A stretch of 64,000 bases of DNA, taken from NCBI RefSeq assembly GCF_036370855.1, contig NC_088113.1, positions 18,062,501 to 18,126,500 on the forward strand. Direction: 5' to 3'. Source of the stretch: Dromaius novaehollandiae (lineage: Eukaryota; Chordata; Aves; Casuariiformes; Dromaiidae). Every line of letters begins with the position of its first letter. The stretch's first letter is position 1. Shown one piece after another: positions 35,249-49,748 of this stretch. The translations under genes and the position numbers were made by a program. The notes below the pieces were generated by a model. That model saw nothing but the letters and a program-made list of their open reading frames with translations, searched no databases and was not told the DNA's origin.

Positions 35249-36984
35249 TTTTCTATTTAAGGCACTAAAATCAATGAGGGTTGAGTAACAGAACAGACAT
35301 TGGCCACAATATATTTGATGAAGTGACATAGTTTGAGATTTTACATGACCACATACAGAACTGTGATATGTATGAGCTTCTTCAATATTAAAATTTTCAG
35401 TAATCACAGTAATCACTTTATCACTTGTCCAGAAGATGCCTGATAAGACACCATTCCCTCCATGATCAAACGATCCAAGGCCTGGCTCAGTTACGGTCTG
35501 AAACAGGATGCAGACTCCAAAGCCAGCGCTGTGTCAAGATGTGCTGGGCTTCTGGAAATAGCAGCTCTGCGCTACAGTGATCAACCCCCCTCTCGGGTAA
35601 TATACTCTGCAGCCTGAAATCCACTTCCTTAATCTTCCCTTTGTAATGCACATTTCAGTTGGCACCACCTGGGATTAGCTTCCTTTTATTTACTTATTTT
35701 TGGGTACATGCAGTCTTGGATCCCCAGATTTGGGCCGGTCTGCCTGGAAACTGTTCCAAATTGGAGTTTACCATGAACTGTATCGAATGCTGGGGTGATG
35801 GATTTCAAGTGCTTGAGAGCAGACACAAGACAGGAGCAAAAGTGACCCATCAGCAGACACTGAAGTTAATTGCAGTGTCAGTTTTTAAGGTCACTATTTC
35901 TTCAGCACGGACGGCCTGTGGGCTGTATAGTCACAGATCTGGCTCCGGTGCCTGGCTGAGCGATCCAGCACAAATGACCCGATTTTGCCAGGAATGCAGA
36001 GGGAGTTTGCTGTAAGCATCACTCCCATTGGCCAGAACAGGAAACACACACGTAAATCCCCTTCTTTTAGCACCAAACTGGTCAGAGGGAGAATTAAACC
36101 TTCAGCCCTTCTAGCCCTTGCAGAGATCTGAGGGAGTAACACTGAATGAAGCAGGGACAGGCTGCAAGCAATGACTTCCTATCGCCTTCCCAGTGCAGTA
36201 CTCACTTTATTTTTCAGTGCTATTTTTATTCAGTCTTAGATATAAAAAACCCGGCAGTCTTAAAACACTTTTCCAAGGGCCTAATATCACATTTCCCAGC
36301 ATGAAGAGCATCTAACTATCAAACCATATAGAGAGTTGTGCTAAACATTTTATGAAAAAAACATTTCATGAAAAAACATACCGTATCTCAGCATTTTTGT
36401 TCAAGCCTACTTACCTGACAGACATCGCAACTCACTTCCGCGACAGCCTGCCTGTTTTCAGATATCAGTCATGGTAAGATTACAAGCTTGGCTTAATGCA
36501 TGGTAAAGCTTCTAGCCAAAACACAGAGTTATTTCAGGAGTGGCCGACAGCCTAATATTATACTTAGATTCATATCAGGAAGCTGGCACATTCCACTCTG
36601 GTATGTGTTGATAGCTGCAGCAAGATCAAGGGTGCTTCTTGGGGCTCTGGTGCCCTATGAAACCAGTGAAAAGGCTTGATTTCAGGCAGAGCTGCATCAG
36701 AGACCCGGGTATGCAACAGCTAAATCTTGATGGATAGGGCATGTCCCAGCACACAGCTTACGGTTAGTTCATCAAAATGCAAAGTATGACTTCTCCTTCC
36801 ATCCATGCAATAATCTCAAATCAAAGCCCAGCAGATCTACTATTTGCGCCAGGATGTTGCTATGTCTTCTTAAAAGAACATCTGGTGTGAGTTAACGGAT
36901 AATATACTTACAGCTCTGAGACTCTTGAAGATCTGCGTTTTACTCCTGGTGCTATCAAATGCCTGATGGATGACCATACCTAAG

Positions 36985-37060
36985 TTCACTTCACTTCCAG
37001 GACATCATCACTTTTCCAGATGCAAAACAAGGATAAAAACATGCACTTCTTAGTAAGGCC
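36985..37060 (+). mobile_element. Possible MIR relic
   Basis: CACTTCCAGGAC, followed by TTTTCCAGATGCAAAACAAGG and ATAAAAACATGCACTTC, has the order of elements seen in a MIR 3' half (cctcagtttcctcatctgtaaaatggggataataat). It is strongly diverged and the boundaries are uncertain. Confidence 0.3.
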
Positions 37061-39193
37061 CACAGAGATCTACTGAGGGAAAAGTGCAACAGAAAAATTA
37101 AGCATCACTGAAGTCTCCCATAAGTTATAGGAGCTTAGCATACAAGACAAAATTTTTATTATTAACTACACCATCATCTGTACCTCTTGATCAGGACTAG
37201 AGCGTAAAAATCAGCAGAACTGCCAACAAAAACACCCTGTCATTATGAAAGGGGAATTCACTGAAAGGATCTGCCTTTAAAGGCACCAGAGATGCCTCCC
37301 CTGCCATATCTAATACCACCCATTCTACTCTCCTTTGTAATTACCATCAGCTTAAAGAACTCATATTGTTGCTTGCAGCCCCAAACTGAAGTTCACCAAT
37401 TCTCAGCAGAAAAGGCACATGCTTACTTGTCTGCACAGTTCTTGTCCAATAAAAAGAAACTGCAGAACAGAATTTCTTGGCAGACTAAAGCGCTGGTGCG
37501 TACGCTGCAGGAGAATTCATTTGGTTCAGTCTGACTACATTTGCTTTACTTCCTATCAGCATGCTATCTGAGATAGATGTTGAAGAAGATGCCTTTTTCA
37601 TCATAGTACACCACACTGACCTTATTAATAGCTCTTAAAATCCCAATACCTGCAGTTTCAATTGAGGATTTAGCCAAGGGGAACTCCTGCCTGATATTAA
37701 GCAATAGCGTATTTCCCAGCAGAAAGGAGTGCCTAATTGGTTTTCTATGGCTATTCCATGGTTGGTTAGTCCAACATACATGTGGGAAGTTGTCTCCTCT
37801 CGGATACCTAAACACAAACTGTCATCGATGAATTAACTAGAACCAAAACCACCTTTAACGTATTCAGAGTGATATTTGCAGCAGAGAAGTGTTTTTATCG
37901 CAGGGTATCACGAAGAGTGACAGCAACCGGACAAAACAGGAGATGGTAAGAGACAGCCCTCCATGACAGCCAAATGAGAAACAAAAATGCTACCAGATCT
38001 AGTGTAACGGCTTAGTTCAATCCTCTGGACAGGTTTTCAGCAAGCTACAGAATCACTGCAGCTCTGTGCCTCTGCATGCTTTCAGAAAACAAACTGCATC
38101 TGCGGAGGTTTGGAACAGAAAGAGCCTCCCTTGCAAGCAATCCCGGCTTCCTCTCTGTAGGGAGCACCAGCGAGACAGCCTCTGCTCCGCGCTCTCCAGC
38201 CTGCGCCAGGCAGCATGCAAGCAGCAACGACAGACGCACACGTAGGCTGAACACATCCCCAGCCCTCATAGTCCTCTTTTAAGTCACAACTCTCAATACC
38301 TTTCTTCAGCAAAGCACAACCAGAGCCAGGGAAGCACAGCGCCTGCTGTCCGCTCCCAGCCTGGAAGTGTTTTGCCTGTTCAGTGTCTTGCAAACAAAGC
38401 TCGTTATCAATGCTGCTAATTCTGTGCCCCCAGCTACAGAAGATACAGAGGTCTCCTAACCCCAGACCTCTGATCATGACACGCTTACAGTTAAGATTGT
38501 CTAAAGCAGCTTTTCAACACCATGTAGGTCATTAAAAGAATGTCTAGGCTTAAAAGAAACCAAATCAGTGTTACAAGACATCCACAAGCTCCTAGCAGAA
38601 AAGAAGGTGTTTTAAGAAGTAGACAGTTGGGCTCTGCCTGGGCAGCAAAATTTTGGCCAAAGATACTGAAATAGCCTCAGTTAGATCAGATGTCTTTAGG
38701 ATGCCACTGCCAAGTCCTTGTAAGTAACAGAAAAGAATTTCATGACTGGGTGCAGTGTAACCATGTAAGGGCAACTCTGTCCATCTTGTACAGTACAAGT
38801 ACAGTTCATTCCCTTTCATGGCTCTAGAAGATCTGAACTATTCCTGTCACAGGAAAACAAAGGACATTTTACATCACAATACTAGAAAATGCAACTCAAA
38901 ATTAATTTTTAAAGGGACATATGTTCTCCCTTGTTATGATTCTGCAGAAAGTTTTCTAAAACCTAATGCTCCACAATTTCTTTCCAGTGAAGAGACTGTG
39001 AACTTCAGGATCCCTTTGTTATAGCACCAGTTCGTTTCCAGCTGAACCACATTTTAGGATATGGCATCATAACATTTCATATCCTTGTTCTGAAAGAAAT
39101 CAGTGTTTTGTTCGATCCAATTTTCTGAACTTCTGAAATACATAGGTTAGCCGTCAATATTACATAGCAGAGAAAAATTTTAAATTAAAGCAT

Positions 39194-39233
39194 AATTCTT
39201 AAATACACAATTAAATTCTTAAATACACAATTA
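39194..39233. repeat. 20-base tandem duplication
   Basis: The 20-base unit AATTCTTAAATACACAATTA is present twice in direct succession (39194-39213 and 39214-39233) in AT-rich DNA. Confidence 0.9.
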
Positions 39234-42217
39234 AGACAAGAGTATACATTTCATTTGGCATAGTCATATTCTAATGGACTTTTTTTGCTCAAAAAGACAT
39301 TTGAGAGACCTGAAGTTCATCTTGAGCTTTTAACCTCAGCTCGTTTTGCATTATGGGGGAATTCCACTGAAATCCACATGGATGAACAGAGTCTCAGAGG
39401 ATTAGAAACAAGTCAACGATATTTAAACTTTTTGGTAAACTAGGCATTTATCAGCAGTAAACAGTTACTGATTTTATTTAAATTTTTACCCTAACACCAA
39501 GGCAGAAGCAGCTAATTTAAGATATGTCGGTCATTTAAGATCAAGTCCAATTAAAACTTATCTCCTTTTACTGTGTACAAAAGAAAGTAATGAGGACTGG
39601 ACACAAGCCAAGCCTAACTCTCTCCAGTTTGGAGACAGTATTTGTTTTTCCAGAAAGTGTTTTCTGAGATTTATCTGCTGGAAAAATGAATTATTTCCAG
39701 GAGAATCACAAATAACAGTCTCATTTTCTTTTGGATGGACTTTGATGCAAGAAGACAGCAAGTCCGAAAAAAGGGGCGGGTTTTTTTGGTTGTAGTATTT
39801 AGAAGGTGCCTCTTTTGCATTGGGAATTCAACATGAAGCCTTTTTTGGTCTTTCCAACTGAGTTCCTGCTTACTTGAAACATACAGGAGTTTATTTATCT
39901 TTTTAAGTTCTATCAGCTTGGAGAAGGGCTAGAAAATGTAAATGTTATCAGTGGGAAGACAGAATGTGCAACCAAGTATGTTTTAGTTCATAGCTAAGCT
40001 AAAAAAGGATAGCAGCCTGCTGATTTCAGCCTTCTCTCTGCTGCAATTGCGCCTGCAACAAAGGTTTATTTATGTACTTCAGTATATCCATACAGTAGCA
40101 TGCACATGAAATGCTACTTCAGTTTTTGCCTTGAAAAAAAGATTCAAATTTAAAAAAATATATTTTATACTGCAATTAAACATTAATATAACCTGATTTA
40201 CTATGCCTAGTTCAATAGATATCTATGTAGTGCTAAAAACGTAAGACATGATCTTCCAGAGTATGTTGCACTTCAAAATGTCTAAGAATTAGACAAATAC
40301 AGAGAAAGATACTATACATAGGACTAGTTTATCCTTTTCCTTAGTTTGGAAGTGGTAATATCCCTATTCCAGACTACCCTGAGGGAACTCAGAGATTTAG
40401 ATTTCCCACACCCACGTGAATCCACAGCAACTTGCAAACATATCAGAAATAAGCTACATGGTAACTAGCTCTGGGTGGAGACTGCTTACAGCATAAACAG
40501 GAAAGCATTACCACAACCATTTCCATCACACGAGGAAACTACAAGATAGGGTCTACCCAGAGATTTGAACAGTGGTAGTTCTATGCATTGTCCTACTGAG
40601 GACACATGGTGCAAGCCCATGAAGTGCTGAAGAGTCTCTGTACTACCGGCATTTTGTCCAACAGAAGATCATACAGGTGTGAAAATTCTGTAATCTGGAT
40701 ATAACCTTTCTTAGAAATTCTTCAAAATACACAGATGAGAACACAGTCTGAAGGACAATTTGTGTATAGGGGTAGCTACACCTGGATCCTGAAGGGCAAG
40801 ATGTTAAACTTCAAGATTTTCTTTCTTTTAGAAAGTCTTTCTAGAGAGCTTTTCGATTCTTATAGCCAGTAATTGTTTTTCCTAACCACACAAACAAGTT
40901 GTATTGCTTATTCACAGTGAGGATTCACATCATAAATACAGTGCTTAATACCATTAAGACATAAGGAAGTAGTAATATAGTGGCCAAGGCACCAGAGCCC
41001 ACTCGGCTGATATACAAAATCCCAAAGGTCCAGTTATAACACCTCGGGAAAAGCTCTTTATTTCTAAAATATAAAAGCCTATTCAGAAGAGCTGAAAAAC
41101 ATTACAGAGAAGACAGATCATGAAATGAGGTATTTCTGGCATATTTATGCACACTAAGCAAGAGCAAGTTCAGAGATATTAGAATACAGTATTGCAAGAT
41201 CAGGATGGTTGTAATTTTTATACACCTCAGTTTCACAGTACATCTAGGATCTCAGCATTGCAGAATAATCAGTATCTTTATTTCTAATCTAGAAGCTCAA
41301 ATTAATGCATGACACAGACTTAGCAAAGCTAGCAGTTTCTTAAGAGTGTCAGCGTGGTCTGAGCTAACAAATGGTATTTTTGCTTTCACAGTAACTTCTT
41401 CACAATCTTTAACTTCAAATTCTTATCATCAACAAACTAACCAGTTCCAAGTAAAACCAAACACCTGAAGTACAACAGGTAAAATTTTGAAACCTTTTCA
41501 AACTAAAAGGTAGAGAACTTTGGTGTGCATTATGCTAATAGTGGTGGAAATTAGCCAGAGACAGGGAACTGGCAGATAAGAGAGGCAGTATCAGCAAACG
41601 TAGTCCCATTCAAACTGCCTGCCCCCTTCCGGGGTTCTGCTAGTAAGATAACTAAAAATAACGCATCATCAAGCAAAAATTTTATCTAGCCATTAAAGGG
41701 CTATCAAGCTATTTATTAAAATTTTGCCAAATATTCAGTTATTTCTCATCAAATTATTTCCTTGCTTTCAACACTGAGCTCAAAAACAGAAATAAAAAAG
41801 ATAAAGCCTTCTTTAACAGTCTCTTTCACATGGCAACCCATCTGCTAGCATGCCAAGAAAACAACCATTTCTGATAAGACAGTTCATGAACTACATTTTA
41901 ATAATTCTCTTAGAGCCTGAGTGTCAATGGCAGAATACATGCTGTAAGCCTCTGTCAAGTGAAAAAAGATGCTAAATTTTGATACCATAGCCAAAACAAT
42001 CCCCTTATAGACCATATTCTGTGCAAATTTCCAGTGAAATAGCAGGCCAAATTAAGACTGCTGCATTGCAAAAATGTGCCATTACAGATCGAGAAAGGAG
42101 ACTAGCTACAACTGCAAGACTTCTTAAATCTGAAAAAAAAAGAAAAAAGAAAGCTGACAGCAAACCATAATGGTTATGATCAGAACAAAAGACAGAGCAC
42201 AAGATAGATTTGAACTG

Positions 42218-42223
42218 TTTATT
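42218..42223 (-). terminator. RPS21: RPS21 poly(A) signal AATAAA
   Basis: AATAAA on the minus strand (TTTATT on plus) lies 35 bases after the stop codon, giving a short 3' UTR as is usual for ribosomal-protein genes. Cleavage is expected about 15-20 bases further on, near 42200. Confidence 0.8.
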
Positions 42224-42257
42224 TTACATCACATGTTCCATACCAGAGTTTCTTCAG

Positions 42258-45498
<3,241 letters not shown>

Positions 45499-45762
45499 CT
45501 TGCGCGCCTCACGCCGAGCACAGGCACCAGGCGACACCTGAGGGAGGCAGGGCAGCGCTGGCGGCCGTCCCGGCGGGCGCCGGGCCCCGCTCCCACCGGC
45601 TACCGCCTCGGCCCTGCCGGGAGCGGCCGCCCCCCCAACCGACCGCGTGGCCGCCCGGAAACCCGCCAAAGCGCACCCCCCGCCGCCCCCCCGCCTCCTC
45701 AGGGGCCGCCGCGCCCCGCCGCCACCGCTGCCCCCCGAGCGCCGCCGCCCCGCGCCGCCTAC

Positions 45763-45793
45763 CTCGCGCGAGCCCGCGGCGGAAAGGAAGGAG
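45763..45793 (-). other. RPS21: RPS21 noncoding exon 1 (5' UTR, TOP-type start)
   Basis: The sense strand reads CTCCTTCCTTTCC, a pyrimidine tract typical of ribosomal-protein mRNA starts, and ends ...GCGCGAG at 45763 followed by a GTAGGC donor. The exact start is inferred to be a C within about 45788-45793. This tract would place the mRNA under mTOR/LARP1 control, as is known for TOP mRNAs. Confidence 0.65.
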
Positions 45794-45870
45794 CGCGGCC
45801 CCGGAAGCGGAACGGCGGCAGAGTGCTTCCGGTGCGGCGGCGGCGCGAGAGGGCGGGGCCTCAGCACTGC
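45794..45870 (-). promoter_or_regulatory. RPS21: RPS21 promoter with two ETS-type sites
   Basis: Just upstream of the TOP tract are CCGGAAGCGG (45801-45810, plus strand) and CTTCCGGTG (45826-45834, reading CACCGGAAG on minus). Both are ETS/GABP-type sites common in housekeeping and ribosomal-protein promoters. The area is a CpG island spanning about 45370-45990. There is no TATA box near the start. Confidence 0.65.
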
Positions 45871-46205
45871 TCCGTTAAACGGTCGCCGCGGGGCCCCTCG
45901 CCCCGCCCCTCCCCTCGCGCCCCGGAGGAGGGCGGGAACAGCCTTGACAGGAGGGCGCGTAGGGCACGCGGGGCGTTTAACCAGGGGCTTAACACGGGGG
46001 TTTCTCGTGTTCTTTACCTCACAGAGCCCAACGAGCAGGAGGCTATTGCAAACCCCGAGCAGCTCAGCCCCGCTGAGTACCCAAACCTCGTTGAAAATAG
46101 CCTAAAGCGACCCCAACCCAGCCAGCTTCCGCAGCAGGGAGGAGCTTAGGAGAGCTGGAGTACTCAAAGCACCTTACAGACCATTCCAAAACAGGGAGTT
46201 TGGTT
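45870..46205. other. Spacer between RPS21 promoter and CABLES2 3' end
   Basis: This is the outer edge of the RPS21 CpG island, passing into mid-GC sequence. Apparent frames on the plus strand are GC-driven and lack domains. Nothing else was recognised. Confidence 0.6.
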
Positions 46206-46224
46206 ACAAAACATGTATCAAAAC

Positions 46225-49200
46225 AGTTTTTATTTCACAGCATCTTAAATTTCACAAGTTCATTCAGGTGAAAAGTATGTAACAGGCTACACTTTTAAAT
46301 TAATGGACGAGGACACAACCGTAACAGCATTGTTTACAGAAAAATGTACAGCCTCTTACCAAGAGAGTTAGTTCTCCGTGCTGAGTCAAAGCAGCATCAT
46401 ATTTACACGGTACACAGAGTTGAACCACCCCTCATCGTAAACCAACATTTCTCTTCAAAGCATGAGGAGTTGGACTGTGAAAACGTAAAGCTGGCAGATA
46501 CCTTATTTTGGGTCCCATTTTTAGGTTATTAATCAATAATGTAGTAATACTTCTTTGCCACATGGTGGCAGCTTTTAGGTAGCGAGATAAATATTAGCAC
46601 ACAGGCTTAAATGAACAGGACTGCAAGCTACACTCAAGAAATTGAAAACACATACACACATAAGTTACTGTATCTCTGCAGAATGACTGTTTCTGCACAG
46701 ATGACGAAAGAGGTACCAATTTAAAAGTTGCAGACTAAGTGTCTGGCTGGCATCAGTCCAAAACTAACGCTCTGCAGTGTCACTCGAGAACTGCCTTCTG
46801 TTTATTCCAGAAACAAGCACGACGATCACTTTGGGTTGTCATTTTTGGCCTGTACTCTGTACAGCTCTTGAGCTGAAGAACTCCGCATGTGCCGGACAAA
46901 TGTTTAGTTCTCTTTAAAACAATATTCAGCATTTTGTAATGTAATATTCTTTACCCTAATTTGTTCTTCTGAAAAAGAAAAAGCCTTGCCGTTTTATGAT
47001 GTGAAGCCATAGCTTCCGTTCTGCGACTGTTAACTCCAGCCCAAATGCCCACTGTAACTAGGCAAACTTCCACTGAATAGAGACCTCTAAGAATTCAAAA
47101 AAAAAATCAAAGCATATTTTTTTCTAGTCTGTGAGAAGGGTAAGTTAACTGTTAGAGAAAACTCTTTATATACTAAACAGGAATAAAAGTTCCTGGAGAA
47201 TTACATTCTCTGACTACACTCATACTAACTGAAGTATTTTACTATTCCTGGAGATATTGTTGAGAAATTTCTACACTCAATTTTTCCTCTCTCCCCTCCA
47301 CAATCAGTTTAGTAAGCTGTGGACCACTAGACTTGAGTTCACCACTGCTTGCTAATTTGAAGACTTAGGTATATGCTAGATGTTTAATACTTAGGTATTT
47401 CTTGCATGCAATAACAGTTACGTTCAGTAGAAAGTTTAACTAGTAAACATTTCGTAAACCTTTTGGAAGATAACTGGCAAGCTTATTGTCTATCTGGTTA
47501 GCTATCATCTCATTTTAGAAGACTGGAAAGTCCTTTTGTGTTAAAGAGAAGTTACAAGCATATTAAACTTTACACGAATACCTTAAGTTACATACACAGA
47601 GTGGAACACAGTTACAAAAGGTTTGATAGTCACTGTAGTTATACGAAAAATACATTTTGAGCCCCTCTTAAAGAGGAAGAGGCTCCAATAAAGTTTGCTG
47701 CAATTCTAATGAAGCCAAATTAGCTTCAGGCAAAACACAGCTGAAGAACAGTTTCAGCTTTGTTTTTCTCTACAACAAACATTGAATACAAGGAACTGGA
47801 ATTTACATTACTTTACATATTTGACAGCAGGTATCCTTACCTCAGTAAGAGGTCTAGTATTTCATTCAGGAGTCAAACTTAAATTACAGATTTCTTACCA
47901 TAATAGCCAAGCATCAGTTTTGTTCCTTGCAAATGGACACAGTTACTTGTATCATAATATTGCTTAGGAAAATAAAACCAAGAACCAATATCACAAAAGG
48001 TTCCACTTATATGTGAATTAATCCTCAGTCTGGATATTTTAAAAATACATGAAGGAATAGTCAATGGTCAAAGTTATTTAACCTCTGCATAAGCACGAAA
48101 GCGCTGCTGGACATCAGCCGTTAAGTGGCTGTTCAGATGTGCAACAAATGCCAGTTTCATGAGGATCATCACAGTGACACAATGCTTGGAAGAACGGAGT
48201 TAAAAAAAAGGTGGCATTTTAGGTATTGTGCATGCTTTGTTTCACTGGCTTAGTTTGGCAGCAATAACTCTACTGACTTAAATATTTGTGTTCAAAGCAT
48301 ACAAGATCATATATGACAGTCATACTAAAAAGGTGCTTAGTACAGACTACAGAACACTGAAACAAATCAAAATCATAAATGATACGTTGACAGCAAGTTG
48401 CTTGTTCTCCACTGAAGAGTGAATTAGGATGGCAATCACTTTGCTGCACCTACCTTGTTCAACATGTGATATTTCATGACAGATTTTTCAAACAATCTTT
48501 CTTTTTTAAATAAAATGTATATTCTTAAGGTTAGTTAACTAATTTGAAACAGTAATTTCAGTCTTGCTACTTACAGATCTATAGTATAGTATAGATGCCC
48601 TATGTATCATTAGAGCAGATATATTGGAATTGTTTTCCCTATATGCAAGGCCAATGCAGGTAAAGAATAAATGGCTATATAAATTCAGGAATCTCCACTA
48701 AACAACATAACTAACTTAAAAAGTACTGGTTCCAGACCAGCAAGTTTTAGGCACATCTTTAAAAAAATAAAGTATGCATTTCATTAATGTCGAAGTGTGA
48801 GAAGATTCTTAGAAAGATCTGAACTTTATGATGCACTGGAATGGAAGTGATGCTTCCTTTAGTTTCAAGGATGCAAATAAAGGCCTTAAAGAAACAAACA
48901 AAACAAAACCAAAAAACCCACAATACCATAGAATTCTTCATAGGGAAGAACAGTTTTTAGTAAAACAGAAAAGATAAACAAGGAATAAGCAGCAGCTGTG
49001 ACAGCCAACTGGTGAATATTTGTGCTTTAAATGTCCAAAAGAAAATAAAGTTCAACAACTCTTTCTGTACCATCTCTCAGACTCGGCATACATATCCATA
49101 ATGCACACCTTGACAGTTTAAAAAACGCTGCAGACTTCAAAACTAGCTGTAGCCATGACAGGATGTGCACTGTGGCACAGAAGGGCCAGGGGCAAGTTCA

Positions 49201-49262
49201 GCAGCGGTGTTCAGTGATGCTATTCCCAGAGCCACTGGCTATCAGCTGGAATGTAGCTTTGG
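46225..49262 (-). other. CABLES2: Probable CABLES2 3' UTR
   Basis: The stretch follows the CABLES2 stop codon (minus strand). It is AT-rich, lacks coding frames, and ends near an AATAAA signal at 46229-46234 (TTTATT on plus). A second AATAAA lies at 46801-46806. A 2.4-3.0 kb UTR is therefore likely, stopping a few hundred bases short of the RPS21 promoter island. Which signal is used cannot be told from sequence. Confidence 0.5.
46229..46234 (-). terminator. CABLES2: Candidate distal poly(A) signal of CABLES2
   Basis: AATAAA on the minus strand about 3.0 kb after the stop codon. It is the last such hexamer seen before the RPS21 CpG island. The alternative at 46801-46806 would give a shorter transcript. 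Confidence 0.45.
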
Positions 49263-49403
49263 TTAAGACTGCTGCGTGAGCCGTCTGTAATGAGGTAAAA
49301 CTTGGTTTTCAGGAAGATAGAGAGCCAGTTCCAAAGCTACGAGCACGGTGAATTCAAAACCAATGAGATCTCTTCTGTTGAATCTGAATCTCTCTTCTAG
49401 TTT
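49263..49403 (-). CDS. CABLES2: CABLES2 last exon, coding part
   Basis: The acceptor GTGCTATCATAG precedes 46 codons and a TAA stop: [46 protein letters not shown]. It completes the cyclin box, and the frame joins exon 9 in phase 0. Confidence 0.96.
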   Translation of the reverse strand, partial: KLEERFRFNRRDLIGFEFTVLVALELALYLPENQVLPHYRRLTQQS

Positions 49404-49695
49404 CTATGATAGCACAAAAAAGAAGAGGGAGGGAGAAACAGAATCAGTTATCCACAAGGTATCAATACACTGTCGGATTAAGTCAGCATAAAATAGGAGT
49501 AAGTGCCGTGTGGCCAGGGCTTCACCTATAGAATCAAAAATGTTGCTTGGGACCAAACAAGTAAACCAGCTTATCAACTCAGCTGTGACATCCACACAGC
49601 AGTTACTGTTTCTCACACAAACATATATAAATAAAAAATAAGCTCACTGCAGGATCATTATGACATGGGACTGTATCAGCCAGGTACTGTTCGAG

Positions 49696-49748
<53 letters not shown>

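Larger units (their letters stand above)
33200..42195. other. Intergenic, LAMA5-RPS21 interval, part 4
   Basis: No gene was recognised. The sequence becomes steadily more AT-rich toward RPS21 (39-42 kb especially), with only very short frames. Local items are the 22-base duplication at 34452, a C11 run at 35238-35248, a possible MIR relic at about 36985-37060, and a 20-base duplication at 39194. The last part lies downstream of the RPS21 poly(A) signal. Confidence 0.7.

Noticed and set aside
48921-48940. ATTCTATG-like octamer (reverse strand) suggesting a CR1 3' end
   Set aside because: Only a single octamer is present, with no tandem copies and no CR1 body beside it.
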